DNA of 64,000 nucleotides from Pseudomonadota bacterium (GCA_021324855.1 JAJPIG010000021.1:124001-188000), one strand, 5' to 3'. Positions 42,848-51,557 are shown, counted from the stretch's first letter. Notes: generated by a model not told the origin, from the sequence alone. Made by a program: numbers and translations.

Positions 42848-43579
42848 TCAGCTCCCTTCGGCGTTCAGTGCGGCGGCAGCGATCGCAAGCGCGGCAAGCG
42901 CCGCAGTCTCGGAACGCAGGCGCGAACCGCCGAGGCCGACAGCGATGAACCCGGCGCGTTGCGCGGAATCGAGTTCAGTTTGATCGAAACCGCCCTCCGG
43001 TCCGCATAACAGGATCAGCCGCCGCGGATGCTCCGCGTCGAGAGTACGAATCATCGGGGGTGCTCCCGGCACGCAGATTAGCTTGGTCGTGTCAGCGGGT
43101 TGCGATGTCATTAATTCGGCGATCGGGCGCGGCATCGCGACCTGAGGCACCGCGGGCGCCAGACTCTGCTTTGCAGCCGCGGCGGCAAGCCGGCTCCAGC
43201 GCGCGGCCCGCTCGGCGCCGACCGAGGCCATCCGGCTTCGCGCGGCGACGATCGGCCAGATCTCGGCGGCTCCGAGCTCGACCGCTTTTTCGACGATGAA
43301 GTCCATCCGTGGACCACGTATCAGCGCCATCGCGAGGATAATCGGAACGCGCGCCCGCGCAACCAGCCGCGAATCGATCGCGATCGTCGCCCGCTCGCGC
43401 GTCACACTTTGAATGCGCCCGGCAAACTCGCCGCCGCCGGCGGGATCTATCAGAATGACGCGCTCGCCGGCATCGAGACGGACGAGGTCGCGCATGTGGT
43501 GCAACTCGCGGCCACTCACGCTTGCGATTGCCTCGCGTGCGATCGGCGCGTCGGCCAAAAATCGCGGCGCGGTCTTCAT
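42848..43579 (-). CDS. rsmE: 16S rRNA m3U1498 methyltransferase RsmE
   Basis: A SPOUT-class methyltransferase acting on U1498 of 16S rRNA. The 243-residue product has the PUA-like N-terminal domain and the trefoil-knot SAM site in the C-terminal part: LLCGPEGGFDQTELD and GLGGSRLRSETAALAAL. Its ATG overlaps the TGA of prmA (ATGA at 43576-43579), so the two are coupled. An upstream frame start at 43603 lies within prmA and is not favoured. Confidence 0.93.
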   Translation of the reverse strand: MKTAPRFLADAPIAREAIASVSGRELHHMRDLVRLDAGERVILIDPAGGGEFAGRIQSVTRERATIAIDSRLVARARVPIILAMALIRGPRMDFIVEKAVELGAAEIWPIVAARSRMASVGAERAARWSRLAAAAAKQSLAPAVPQVAMPRPIAELMTSQPADTTKLICVPGAPPMIRTLDAEHPRRLILLCGPEGGFDQTELDSAQRAGFIAVGLGGSRLRSETAALAALAIAAAALNAEGS

Positions 43580-44520
43580 TGACGCATCACGAGCGTGACC
43601 CATCCGCGATCTACCAGCTCGTCATCGAGTGTGAGCCGGGGACGGAAACGGCGGAGCACCGCGGTCCGTTCGCGCTCCAGGATTCCACCCAACACCAGCC
43701 GCGCTTCGGGATTCATTAGACCGATCAGAGCGGGAGCGAGTTCGATCAAAGTCGAGCTCAGGATATTCGCGGCGACCAGATCGACGCGTTGCTTAAGAGT
43801 TTGCAACGGAGCGGCCGAGAAACGCACGGCATCGATTCGATTCAGCCTCAGGTTCTCGCGCGCGTTGTCGAGCGCGTCGCGGTCCGTGTCGATCCCGACC
43901 ACGCGGGCCACGCCCAACCTTCGCATCGCGATCGAAAGGATGCCCGAGCCGCATCCGACGTCGAGGCCGGCGCGGAACCGAAGGCGCGCGCAGAGCCGTT
44001 CGATCATCACCAGAGCGCCGGCGGTCGAGCCATGATGCCCGGTGCCGAACGCCTGTGCTGGATTGATCGTCAGGTTGATACGACCGGGGTGGCGCGCCTC
44101 GACCCACGGCGGAACGATCAGCAGCCGGCGGCCGATCGGGAGCGGTTTGAATCGCGACCGCCATCGCGTCGCCCATCCGGGATCCACGATTCGCGCGGCG
44201 CGCGGCGCGTGGCGATTGTCGACCATTCCGGCGGCGGCCAGCGCGTGATTTATTTCGGCCAGTTGCCTGCTGCTCAGCCGTTCGAAGAACGCTTCGAGCG
44301 TTCGGGTCCTCCGGAGCGCGCGCGCCGAACGCTCCGCATTAACGCCGTCTTCATACCAGGTCTCCATCGGCGGATGCTGCCCGTGACGAATCGGCTTCAC
44401 GGCGCATCCCAACGCTCCGTGCGCGATCAGGATCGCCGCAGCATCGTCGGCAAGCTCGGGCGCTACGGCAAACGCCGCTTTCACATAGCTGCGGCCGGGG
44501 GGCTTGGTGCTCGGGTCCAT
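43576..44520 (-). CDS. prmA: Ribosomal protein L11 methyltransferase PrmA
   Basis: Trimethylates L11 at several sites. The 314-residue product has an N-terminal substrate-recognition domain, then NPAQAFGTGHHGSTAGALVM, SAM motif LDVGCGSGILSIAMRRL and the catalytic-region NILSSTLIELAPAL. The usual GTGTHPTT substrate motif is here GTGHHGST. I use the ATG at 44520, five bases after CAGGA. The frame runs upstream to 44907, overlapping the divergent glycerophosphodiesterase gene, and that part is not credible. It is the first gene of the prmA-rsmE-gshB operon. Confidence 0.93.
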   Translation of the reverse strand: MDPSTKPPGRSYVKAAFAVAPELADDAAAILIAHGALGCAVKPIRHGQHPPMETWYEDGVNAERSARALRRTRTLEAFFERLSSRQLAEINHALAAAGMVDNRHAPRAARIVDPGWATRWRSRFKPLPIGRRLLIVPPWVEARHPGRINLTINPAQAFGTGHHGSTAGALVMIERLCARLRFRAGLDVGCGSGILSIAMRRLGVARVVGIDTDRDALDNARENLRLNRIDAVRFSAAPLQTLKQRVDLVAANILSSTLIELAPALIGLMNPEARLVLGGILERERTAVLRRFRPRLTLDDELVDRGWVTLVMRQ

Positions 44521-44652
44521 CGGATTCCTGACTCTCGAATATTGCATCCGGGGTTCGTGCTGGCGAGACCGGTCGGGGGTTGTCGAAAGATCGATGCTTG
44601 CGCGATTTGAGCTTTGCGCCCGCCTCGTTAGACTGGGATTGCCGTGCAATAA

Positions 44653-45360
44653 GTGGCCGGACTGCTCAACATAGCTCATCGCGGCGCGAGCCGAACCTGC
44701 CCCGAGAACACGATCGCGGCGTTCATCGCGGCGGCAGATGCAGCCGCGGCGATGTGCGAGCTTGACGTGCGGCTTTCGCGTGATGGAATTCCGGTGGTCA
44801 TTCACGATGACACTGTAAATCGCACGACGGACGGACGCGGAGCGGTTGCGGCAATGTCGTTGAGCGAGCTCAAGCGGCTGGACGCGGGAGTGCGCTTCGG
44901 CCGCCATTTCGCCGGCGAGCGGATCCCTACTCTCGATGAGGTCTTCGATGCGCTCGGCGATCGATGCGGCCTCGATATCGAGCTCAAGGACGGCGCAGCA
45001 GACGCGCAGGTCTGCGCGATAATCCGCGAACGTTGCGCATATGATTTAACTGTTGTTTCGAGTTTCGATTGGGCGGCGCTCAGGCGCGTTAAGGCGCGTG
45101 ATACATCGATCCGTATCGGCGTCCTGGCCGACAAGCGGCCTGAACTGATGATCGCGGAGGCCGGCGCGCTTGGCGCGTGGTCGGTTAATCCTCGCTATAC
45201 TCTTTGCACGGCTGAACTCGTGAGCGAGGCGCATCGCAATGCCTTCAAGGTGCTGGTCTGGACGATCGACGATCCGTCGCAGATGCGTCGCATGATCGCG
45301 AACGGCGTCGATGGCATCGTGACCAATGATCCGAAGCGGCTGGGGACGCTCATCCGCTGA
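44653..45360 (+). CDS. Glycerophosphodiester phosphodiesterase
   Basis: A 235-residue GDPD enzyme that hydrolyses glycerophosphodiesters from phospholipid turnover to glycerol 3-phosphate and an alcohol. Signature residues are in IAHRGASRTCPENT, the MCELDVRL acid pair and the VVIHDDTVNRTT catalytic His. The C-terminal half has VLVWTIDDPSQMRRMIANGV and GIVTNDP. There is no signal peptide, so it resembles the cytoplasmic UgpQ class. It starts with GTG at 44653, divergent from prmA, and its TGA overlaps the dnaG ATG by one base. Confidence 0.92.
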   Translation: MAGLLNIAHRGASRTCPENTIAAFIAAADAAAAMCELDVRLSRDGIPVVIHDDTVNRTTDGRGAVAAMSLSELKRLDAGVRFGRHFAGERIPTLDEVFDALGDRCGLDIELKDGAADAQVCAIIRERCAYDLTVVSSFDWAALRRVKARDTSIRIGVLADKRPELMIAEAGALGAWSVNPRYTLCTAELVSEAHRNAFKVLVWTIDDPSQMRRMIANGVDGIVTNDPKRLGTLIR

Positions 45361-47120
45361 TGGCGCGTTTCGCACAGGACAAGCTCGAAGAGCTGCGCGA
45401 GCGCGCCAGCATCGTCGAGGTCGTCGGCGCGCACGTCCGTCTCAAGCGCGCCGGCCGCAACTACGTCGGCCTCTGTCCGTTTCACAATGAGAAGACACCG
45501 TCATTCTCGGTCAACGCCGAGCGCGGCTTCTTTCACTGCTTCGGATGCGGCGCGGGCGGCACGGTGTTCGATTTCGTGATGCGCCTTGAAGGGCTGACCT
45601 TTCCAGAGGCGGTGCAATCGCTCGCGCGGCGCTACGGCGTCACGTTGCCGGAAACGCATGAACCGGGAGGACCCGCACCCGGCGAGCGCGAAGCGATGTA
45701 TCGCGCGAACGAGTTCGCTGCCGCCTACTTCAGTCACGTCTTATGGAAAACGCCGTCGGGTGAAACGGCCCGCGTTTACCTTAAGTCCCGCGCCATCGCC
45801 GATGAGACCGCGCGCGCCTTTAGTCTGGGATTCGCCCCGGTGCAGACTGGTTCGCTCGCGAACGCGCTCCAGCGGCGCAATCTGGTCGATGGCGCCGTGA
45901 AGGCTGGGCTCATCCGCCGCGACGGCGGCGCGATGCGCGAGCTGTTCATCGGGCGATTGATGTTTCCGATTCGCAATGCACAGGGACGCGTGGTCGCCTT
46001 TGGCGGACGGGTACTCGACGATCGTTTACCCAAGTACATCAACTCGCCGGAGTCGCCGATCTACTCGAAGGCGCGAAGTCTTTATGGCTTGCATGAGGCG
46101 CGGCAGGCGCTCGCGCGCGCCGACCGCGCGATCGTCGTCGAGGGCTACTTCGACGCGATCGTGGTCTCGCAGGCCGGCTTCAAGGAGGTGGTCGCGAGCC
46201 TCGGCACCTCGCTCACTGTCGAGCAACTACGCCTGCTCAGCCGCCATACGCGCAACGTGATCGCGGCGTTTGACGGCGACGAGGCGGGACGCAAAGCCTC
46301 AATGCGCGCGCTCGAGGTATTCCTTGCCGCAGGACTTCTCGGCCGCGGAATCTTCATCCCGGCGGGCTTCGATCCGGATACGTTCATCCAAAAGCGCGGC
46401 GCGCAGAGCTTCGGCGAGCTGCTCGAGCGGGCCGAACTGCTGATCGATTTCTTTGTGCGCGAAGAGGCCGCCGCAGCGGGATCATCGCTCGAGCGGCAGG
46501 CCCGTGCCGCCGAGCGAGTGGCCGAAGTTCTGCGCCAGGTTGCGAATCCCTTCGAGTTCGATCTGTTGGCGCGCAAGGCGAGCGCAATGCTCGGCGTCAA
46601 TGAGGAAGTCTTCCGAAACCAGGGACGAAAACCGACACGGCCGGCGGCACGCGCCGGCACAGCCGCGCCCACTGCGACGACGAGCGCCACGCGGGACGCT
46701 GCCGCGCAGGCTGAACTCGGGATCGTGAGTATTGCGATAGCAAGGCCTGAACTGCGGGCCGCTATCGGCGAGGCCGGCTACATCGGGGAGTTTCGCGATC
46801 AGCAGATGGCGCTGCTACTCGACGGCATCTGCCATCTCGAGGAATCCGACGGCAGCGTCGAGGAATGGCTCGCGGAGCGGATGACCGATGAGCAGCGCGG
46901 GCGGCTGAGCGCGATGGCGCTGGTCGCCGAGCTCGACGACCCAGGCTCTGCGCGTGCTTTGCTCAGGGATTATGCGCGGGCACTTATGCGGCGGCGCACC
47001 GCGCGCGCTGTGGAAGAGCTCCGGCGCGAGGTTGTGCAGGCGAGCGACCTCGACGATGCGACGCGCAAGGCGCAGGAGCTGATCGCGCTGCGGCGTGGCG
47101 CGTCCAACGATCCCGCGTAA
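45360..47120 (+). CDS. dnaG: DNA primase DnaG
   Basis: Synthesises RNA primers at the replication fork. The 586-residue product has the CHC2 zinc-binding domain (CPFHNEKTPSFSVNAERGFF and then CFGCGAGG). The catalytic core carries the TOPRIM segment IVVEGYFDAIVVSQ and IAAFDGDEAGRKA. A divergent C-terminal helicase-binding domain follows an Ala/Thr-rich linker near residue 430. The start overlaps the GDPD stop (TGATG). The usual neighbour rpoD does not follow; a tRNA and a zinc-ribbon gene come next. Confidence 0.96.
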   Translation: MARFAQDKLEELRERASIVEVVGAHVRLKRAGRNYVGLCPFHNEKTPSFSVNAERGFFHCFGCGAGGTVFDFVMRLEGLTFPEAVQSLARRYGVTLPETHEPGGPAPGEREAMYRANEFAAAYFSHVLWKTPSGETARVYLKSRAIADETARAFSLGFAPVQTGSLANALQRRNLVDGAVKAGLIRRDGGAMRELFIGRLMFPIRNAQGRVVAFGGRVLDDRLPKYINSPESPIYSKARSLYGLHEARQALARADRAIVVEGYFDAIVVSQAGFKEVVASLGTSLTVEQLRLLSRHTRNVIAAFDGDEAGRKASMRALEVFLAAGLLGRGIFIPAGFDPDTFIQKRGAQSFGELLERAELLIDFFVREEAAAAGSSLERQARAAERVAEVLRQVANPFEFDLLARKASAMLGVNEEVFRNQGRKPTRPAARAGTAAPTATTSATRDAAAQAELGIVSIAIARPELRAAIGEAGYIGEFRDQQMALLLDGICHLEESDGSVEEWLAERMTDEQRGRLSAMALVAELDDPGSARALLRDYARALMRRRTARAVEELRREVVQASDLDDATRKAQELIALRRGASNDPA

Positions 47121-47186
47121 GCTGTGCAGGGCCTTAAACGAGATGCCCGGACTTGGTACCATGAGAGATGTTCCATGGCTGCGCGG

Positions 47187-47262
47187 GGGCCCATAGCTCA
47201 GCCCGGTTCAGAGCTGCCGGCTCATAACCGGCTGGTCCCAGGTTCAAATCCTGGTGGGCCCA
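47187..47262 (+). tRNA. tRNA with CAT anticodon (Met, or Ile2 after lysidine modification)
   Basis: The acceptor GGGCCCA pairs with TGGGCCC, with TAGCTCAG and the D-loop CCCGGTTC following the 5' strand. The anticodon stem GCCGG/CCGGC encloses CTCATAA with anticodon CAT. The T arm is CCAGGTTCAAATCCTGG and the discriminator is A. CCA is not encoded. It is not the initiator tRNA, because the acceptor first pair is G-C and the stem lacks the three G-C pairs next to the loop in initiator arrangement. Elongator Met and Ile2 cannot be told apart by eye. Confidence 0.92.
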
Positions 47263-47308
47263 TACTTCATCGATCCCACCGGCGCAGCTTTCATTACGGA
47301 GGAGTAAA

Positions 47309-48025
47309 TTGCGTGAAAAAATAGGCCGGCTGATGTCTCTGCAGACCATAGACAGGGATCTCCAGGAGTTGGCCGATTCGCTGGCTGCGGTTACTCAGGG
47401 CGTCGATCGTCTGCGCGAGGAGATTGGCAGTGCGCGCTCCGAGCTCGAACGGCTCACTGAAGAGCATAAACAGGCCGAAGTCGCGCGCCGCCATCTCGAG
47501 CGCGAGCTGGCTGAAGGCGAGGCGCGGATTCGGAACACGAGGATGCGCCAGAATCTGATCCGCAACGAAAAGGAGCTTCAGGCACTCGCCCACGAGGTTG
47601 AATCGCAGAAGGAGAGCAATCAGCGGCAGGAGGCGGAGCTGCTGGTGCTGATGGAGGCGGCCGATACCCGCGCCGCGCGCATCAAGGAACTCACAGCACT
47701 AATCGAACAGAAGAGCGCTGAATCGACCGCCGCCGAGAAAGAAATCGCCGGCAAGGCCGAGGAGCTGAAGGAATCGATGCGTAAGCGGCGTGACGAGCGC
47801 GATGCACTGGCGGAACAAATCGATGAGACGCTCAGGCAGCGATATGACGTAATTTTCAGCCGGCGCGGTGGAGTAGCGGTCGCGCTGGCCCGCGCCGGCA
47901 CGTGCCAGGGATGTCGGATGCGCCTGCCCCCACAGCTCTACAATGAAATCCAGCGCTTGGATGACATCAGGTATTGTCCGAATTGCCAACGGATCCTGTA
48001 CTTCGAACCGAATTCCGAAAGCTAA
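47309..48025 (+). CDS. Coiled-coil C4-type zinc-ribbon protein
   Basis: A 238-residue protein. Residues about 5-185 are a nearly uninterrupted charged coiled coil (for example ELERLTEEHKQAEVARRHLE). The C-terminal 50 residues hold a zinc ribbon (CQGCRMRLPPQLYNEI and CPNCQRILYF). This architecture is the widespread C4-type zinc-ribbon family of unknown or putative nucleic-acid-associated function. The start is TTG at 47309 with GGAGGAG 4 nt upstream. The RNase P RNA gene begins about 37 nt after its stop. Confidence 0.88.
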   Translation: MREKIGRLMSLQTIDRDLQELADSLAAVTQGVDRLREEIGSARSELERLTEEHKQAEVARRHLERELAEGEARIRNTRMRQNLIRNEKELQALAHEVESQKESNQRQEAELLVLMEAADTRAARIKELTALIEQKSAESTAAEKEIAGKAEELKESMRKRRDERDALAEQIDETLRQRYDVIFSRRGGVAVALARAGTCQGCRMRLPPQLYNEIQRLDDIRYCPNCQRILYFEPNSES

Positions 48026-48049
48026 AACCGCTGAACATCTATCCCGTGC

Positions 48050-48055
48050 TATTAT
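48050..48055 (+). promoter_or_regulatory. -10 element of the RNase P RNA promoter
   Basis: TATTAT (5 of 6 to TATAAT) ends 7 nt before the predicted 5' end of the RNase P RNA, exactly where a -10 box should be. No convincing -35 hexamer lies at 16-18 nt spacing. The site falls just after the stop of the zinc-ribbon gene. Confidence 0.5.
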
Positions 48056-48062
48056 TGATCGC

Positions 48063-48403
48063 GCCGGAGTGAGCCGGGCGATCGCCCCGATACGGGGAGG
48101 AAAGTCCGGGCTCCGCAGGGCAGGGTGGCCGCTAACGGCGGCGCGGCGCGAGCCGCGGAAAGTGGCACAGAAAAAATACCGCCCGCAAGGGTAAGGGTGA
48201 AAAGGTGGGGTAAGAGCCCACCGGCGCGCGAGTGATCGCGCGCGCACGCCAAACCCCACCCGGAGCAAGACCAAATAGGAGGGATGGGTGGCCCGTCCGT
48301 ATCCCTCGGGTATGGTCGCTTGAGCCGGCGGGCAATCGCCGGCCCAGATGAATGATCGCCGCCCGCAAAGGGTACAGAACCCGGCTTACAGGTTCACTCC
48401 GGC
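48063..48403 (+). ncRNA. rnpB: RNase P RNA (M1 RNA), bacterial class A
   Basis: Catalytic RNA that trims tRNA 5' leaders. The first ten bases (GCCGGAGTGA, 48063-48072) are the exact reverse complement of the last ten (48394-48403), forming helix P1. Conserved elements are GAGGAAAGTCCGGGCTCC near the 5' end, CAGGGTGGCCGCTAACGG, a GTAAGGGTGAAAAGGTGGGGTAAGAG region around 48190-48220, and ACAGAACCCGGCTTACAGG near the 3' end. The length of about 341 nt is normal for class A. The 3' end overlaps the stop codon of the converging ArsA-like gene by ten bases. Confidence 0.96.
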
Positions 48404-49692
48404 TTCGATTTCCGTCGCGTCCGTGCTGAGCGCTTGCGTGAAGTATCAGGGTTCGCGGTTCCGACGATCGTCGAATCAGCTCCCGTCAGGTGCTCCGCGA
48501 TCGTCCGGAGCATCGCGAGATCGGCGGTTTCGATCGCCAGCTCGGGCGCGGCCGCAACCGCGACCTCGTCCGGCAACTTGCGCATGAACTCGCCGACGCG
48601 CGCCGCAGTCGTATTAAGTCGGCGCTGGTAATCCTCCAGATAATCGATCGCTCGTCCGATTTCCGGATCGCGTTTCGATGCGTCCCGGAACCCGGACGCC
48701 ATCATCGCACCGTCACAGCCGTTCGCGCGGATGGCCGACGCTTCTTCGTCCAGGAACCGATTAATTACTATCGCAGCGGACGAGAGCCCTTCGCCGGTGA
48801 GTTCCTCCGTCAGTTCGCGCGCATGACTCAATCGATCGGGCTCGGCGGTCGTGACGATCACGAAATGAACCGTCGATGAACGCAGCATCCGCTCGGCCTT
48901 GCGAAACCGCTCGACCATGGCGCCGGTGGCCGCGGCGGCCGATGTGAAGAAGTCGGCGAGCGAGGACAGCACATCAGTGCCGGTGAATCGTTCGAGTTCC
49001 TCTATCACGCGACGCGACGCGCGGCTCGCGAATCGAAACGCGAGCCGGCTCCCGGGGAAAGCGGACGCCGACGAAAAAAGCCGGGCGGCCCCCGAATCGA
49101 GCAGGCGCGCCATTCGGCCCGGCGCCTGAATGAATTCGAAAGCGTGCGCGGCCGGCGGAGTATCGACGATCGTGACCTCGAAGCGCGACTTCTCATGGAG
49201 ATCGTACAGCGCTTCGAGCGCCGCGTAAGCATCGGAGCCTGCGAGTTGCCCGGCGAGCGTCCGATAGAATCGATTCGCCAAAATTCGCTCGCGTGTCGCC
49301 CGGTCGGCGATGAATCTCTCGACCATCGCATTCCACTGATGCTTCACGTCGAGCACCATCGCGAACAGCGCGAGCCTCGGATCGAGGCCGGCACGCGCGA
49401 GCCGCCGCGGATCGATGCGCGTCGGACGATCGCCGAGTCGCCGCAGTCCGAGCGCATCGCGGAGACGCCGCGCCGGATCGATTGTGATTACTGCCGTACG
49501 GTTGCCTAAGGTTGCGCTGGCGATTCCCAGCGCGGCCGCGATGGTCGTTTTGCCCACGCCGCCAGTGCCAAGCAAAATTATTGTATGGCCCGTTCTCAGG
49601 CACTCTTTGATGCCATCCTGACCCGACACCCTCGATTTCGATGACCCCGCCACGATTCCCCATACCCTAACAACTCGCGCCGCGCGCCGCAT
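48394..49692 (-). CDS. ArsA/Get3-like ATPase
   Basis: A deviant-Walker P-loop ATPase of the ArsA family (about 420-432 residues). The P-loop GTGGVGKTTIAAALGIA is near residue 43, TAVITIDPARRLRDALGL follows, and VTIVDTPPAAHAFEF is the switch-type segment. The arsenite-binding Cys triad of true ArsA and any arsB, arsD or arsR neighbour are missing, so arsenite export is unlikely. The start is uncertain: ATG at 49692 or in-frame GTGs some 40-65 nt downstream. The C-terminus is very basic (SRKRSARTRRKSKPE). Its last codons overlap the 3' end of rnpB on the other strand. Confidence 0.85.
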   Translation of the reverse strand: MRRAARVVRVWGIVAGSSKSRVSGQDGIKECLRTGHTIILLGTGGVGKTTIAAALGIASATLGNRTAVITIDPARRLRDALGLRRLGDRPTRIDPRRLARAGLDPRLALFAMVLDVKHQWNAMVERFIADRATRERILANRFYRTLAGQLAGSDAYAALEALYDLHEKSRFEVTIVDTPPAAHAFEFIQAPGRMARLLDSGAARLFSSASAFPGSRLAFRFASRASRRVIEELERFTGTDVLSSLADFFTSAAAATGAMVERFRKAERMLRSSTVHFVIVTTAEPDRLSHARELTEELTGEGLSSAAIVINRFLDEEASAIRANGCDGAMMASGFRDASKRDPEIGRAIDYLEDYQRRLNTTAARVGEFMRKLPDEVAVAAAPELAIETADLAMLRTIAEHLTGADSTIVGTANPDTSRKRSARTRRKSKPE

Positions 49693-49785
49693 CGCACGCC
49701 GATGCCCTGTGGACTGCCGCGCCCTTCAAAATTGGACCTTCAGCGTAATTTCGCTAAAATTTCGATGGTGGACGGAGGTGCGGCG

Positions 49786-51093
49786 ATGGTCTGGATTATC
49801 CCGATTCTGACGCTCATTGCGGGCGCCGCCGCGGGTTATCTGATCGGACGGCTTGGCGCTTCAGCCCGCGCCGAGGCTGCCGATGCGGCAGCGCGCGAAT
49901 TGCGCGATCAGCGCGACAAGTTGATCGCCGAACGCGACCGCCTCACGGGCGAACTCCGTGCGGCCGGCGAAGCGCGCGCCGCAAGCGTCGAGCGCGCCGC
50001 GACCCTCGAGCAGAGTTTCAACGATCAGCTCAAGCTCCTGCGGGCCGCCGAGGAGCGCCTCGCCATTACCTTCAAATCGCTCTCCACCGATGCGCTCGCC
50101 GCCAATCGCAACCAATTCCTCACGCTCGCTAGTGAGCAGCTTGGCGCGGTCGTCAATCCGGTGCGCGATTCGCTTTCGAAGATGGATGCGGAAATTCGCG
50201 AGCTAGAAAAGGCGCGCAGCCAGGCCTATGGCCACCTCAGCAATCAGGTGACGTCGCTCCTCGAAGCGCAGCGCGATCTCCGCGCGGAGGCCGAGAAACT
50301 CTCGCGCGCGCTCCGCGCGCCGAGCGTGCGCGGGCGATGGGGCGAGATTCAACTCAAGCGCGTGGTCGAGATGGCCGGGATGCTCGAGCGTTGCGACTTC
50401 TTTACGCAGGAGACCGCCAGCGCCGAGTCCGGCCGGCTCCGCCCCGATCTGCGCATCCAGCTTCCCGGCGGCAAGAACATCATCGTCGATGCCAAAGCGC
50501 CCCTGCAGGCTTATCTCGAATCGCTCGACGCGCCGGCCGACGATGCGCGCTCCGAAAAACTTCGCCAGCACGCCGCCCAGGTGCGCGCCCATCTGAACTC
50601 GCTCGCCGCCAAAGGGTATTGGGAGCAGTTCCGGCCCGCGCCCGAATTCGTCGTGCTGTTTTTACCGGGCGAGACCTTTTTCAGCGCGGCGCTCGAGCAG
50701 GACCCGGGGCTCATCGAGCACGGCGTCGCCCAGCGCGTCATCATTGCGACGCCGACCACGCTGATTGCGCTGCTGCGCGCGGTCGCCTACGGATGGAATC
50801 AGCAGCAGCTCGCCGAGAACGCCGCGCGAATCAACGAGGCGGCGCGCGAACTCGCCGATCGCTTCACGGTGATGGTCGGGCACCTGGGGAAGATGGGCGA
50901 CGCAATCCGTAAATCGGTCGGCGCGTACAACGATGCGGTCGGATCGTTCGAAGGCCGCGTAATGCCGGCGGCGCGGCGGCTCCGCGAACTGGGCGTCGAA
51001 TGCCGCGACAAGCTGCCGGAGCTTTCGCCGCTCGATCTCTCGATTCGCGAAATCGACTCGCCGGAACTAATCAACGGCAAGAACGGCAAGTGA
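49786..51093 (+). CDS. rmuC: DNA recombination protein RmuC
   Basis: A 435-residue protein of the RmuC family, which limits recombination at inverted repeats; the C-terminal half has a restriction-endonuclease-like core. An N-terminal membrane helix (VWIIPILTLIAGAAAGYLIG) is followed by a coiled coil (about 30-180). The conserved core has VRGRWGEIQLKRVVEMAGM, IIVDAKAPLQAYLESLDA, LFLPGETFFSAALEQDP and YGWNQQQLAENA. GGAGG 7 nt upstream selects the ATG at 49786; the open frame before it begins at 49702. It is followed 20 nt later by cynS on the same strand. Confidence 0.93.
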   Translation: MVWIIPILTLIAGAAAGYLIGRLGASARAEAADAAARELRDQRDKLIAERDRLTGELRAAGEARAASVERAATLEQSFNDQLKLLRAAEERLAITFKSLSTDALAANRNQFLTLASEQLGAVVNPVRDSLSKMDAEIRELEKARSQAYGHLSNQVTSLLEAQRDLRAEAEKLSRALRAPSVRGRWGEIQLKRVVEMAGMLERCDFFTQETASAESGRLRPDLRIQLPGGKNIIVDAKAPLQAYLESLDAPADDARSEKLRQHAAQVRAHLNSLAAKGYWEQFRPAPEFVVLFLPGETFFSAALEQDPGLIEHGVAQRVIIATPTTLIALLRAVAYGWNQQQLAENAARINEAARELADRFTVMVGHLGKMGDAIRKSVGAYNDAVGSFEGRVMPAARRLRELGVECRDKLPELSPLDLSIREIDSPELINGKNGK

Positions 51094-51113
51094 ATACTTA
51101 CTGAGGAATGGCG

Positions 51114-51557
51114 ATGGACAGAGAGTCGCTAACCGAGAAAATCGTTAGTCTGAAGCGTGCGAAAGGGATCTCCTGGAAGAAGATTGCCGAGGAGATCGGG
51201 CGCTCGCCCGGTTTTGCGACTGCGGCGCTCCTCGGTCAGATGTCTTTGACTAAAGAAGAGGCCGAAACGGCGGGACAGCTTCTTGGACTCGATGAAAATG
51301 AAATTGCGCTGCTGCAGCAAGTCCCATATCGCGGTTCTTTGCCCGCAGCAGTTCCGACCGACCCTCTAATCTATCGCTTCTATGAAATTACTCAGGTTTT
51401 TGGCACCACGTTGAAGGCGCTGATCGAAGAGGAGTTTGGCGACGGCATTATGAGCGCCATCGATTTTGAGTTGAGCGTCGACCGGGTTCCCGACCCGAAA
51501 GGAGACCGCGTGAAAGTGACGTTCAACGGCAAATTTCTTCCATATCGGAGATATTGA
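51114..51557 (+). CDS. cynS: Cyanate hydratase (cyanase)
   Basis: Converts cyanate and bicarbonate to CO2 and ammonia via carbamate, as a cytoplasmic decamer. The 147-residue product has the N-terminal helix-turn-helix-like domain (KGISWKKIAEEIGRSPGFAT). The C-terminal catalytic domain carries the Arg, Glu and Ser residues within YRFYEITQVFG and MSAIDFELSVDR. It ends with the typical GKFLPYRRY. GAGGA is 6 nt before the ATG at 51114; another ATG at 51108 abuts it. The usual cyn-operon partners (carbonic anhydrase, cyanate transporter, LysR regulator) are absent. Confidence 0.95.
   Translation: MDRESLTEKIVSLKRAKGISWKKIAEEIGRSPGFATAALLGQMSLTKEEAETAGQLLGLDENEIALLQQVPYRGSLPAAVPTDPLIYRFYEITQVFGTTLKALIEEEFGDGIMSAIDFELSVDRVPDPKGDRVKVTFNGKFLPYRRY

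Noticed and set aside
41876-43009. 377-codon plus-strand frame over gshB and rsmE
   Set aside because: Antisense to two clear enzymes with conserved motifs.
43576-44907. Long N-terminal extension on PrmA (frame open to 44907)
   Set aside because: It would overlap the divergent glycerophosphodiesterase gene; CAGGA before the ATG at 44520 and domain limits support the shorter product.
48394-49692. Arsenite-pump ATPase ArsA
   Set aside because: No arsB, arsD, arsR or arsC neighbour, and no Cys triad seen; kept as ArsA/Get3-like ATPase only.
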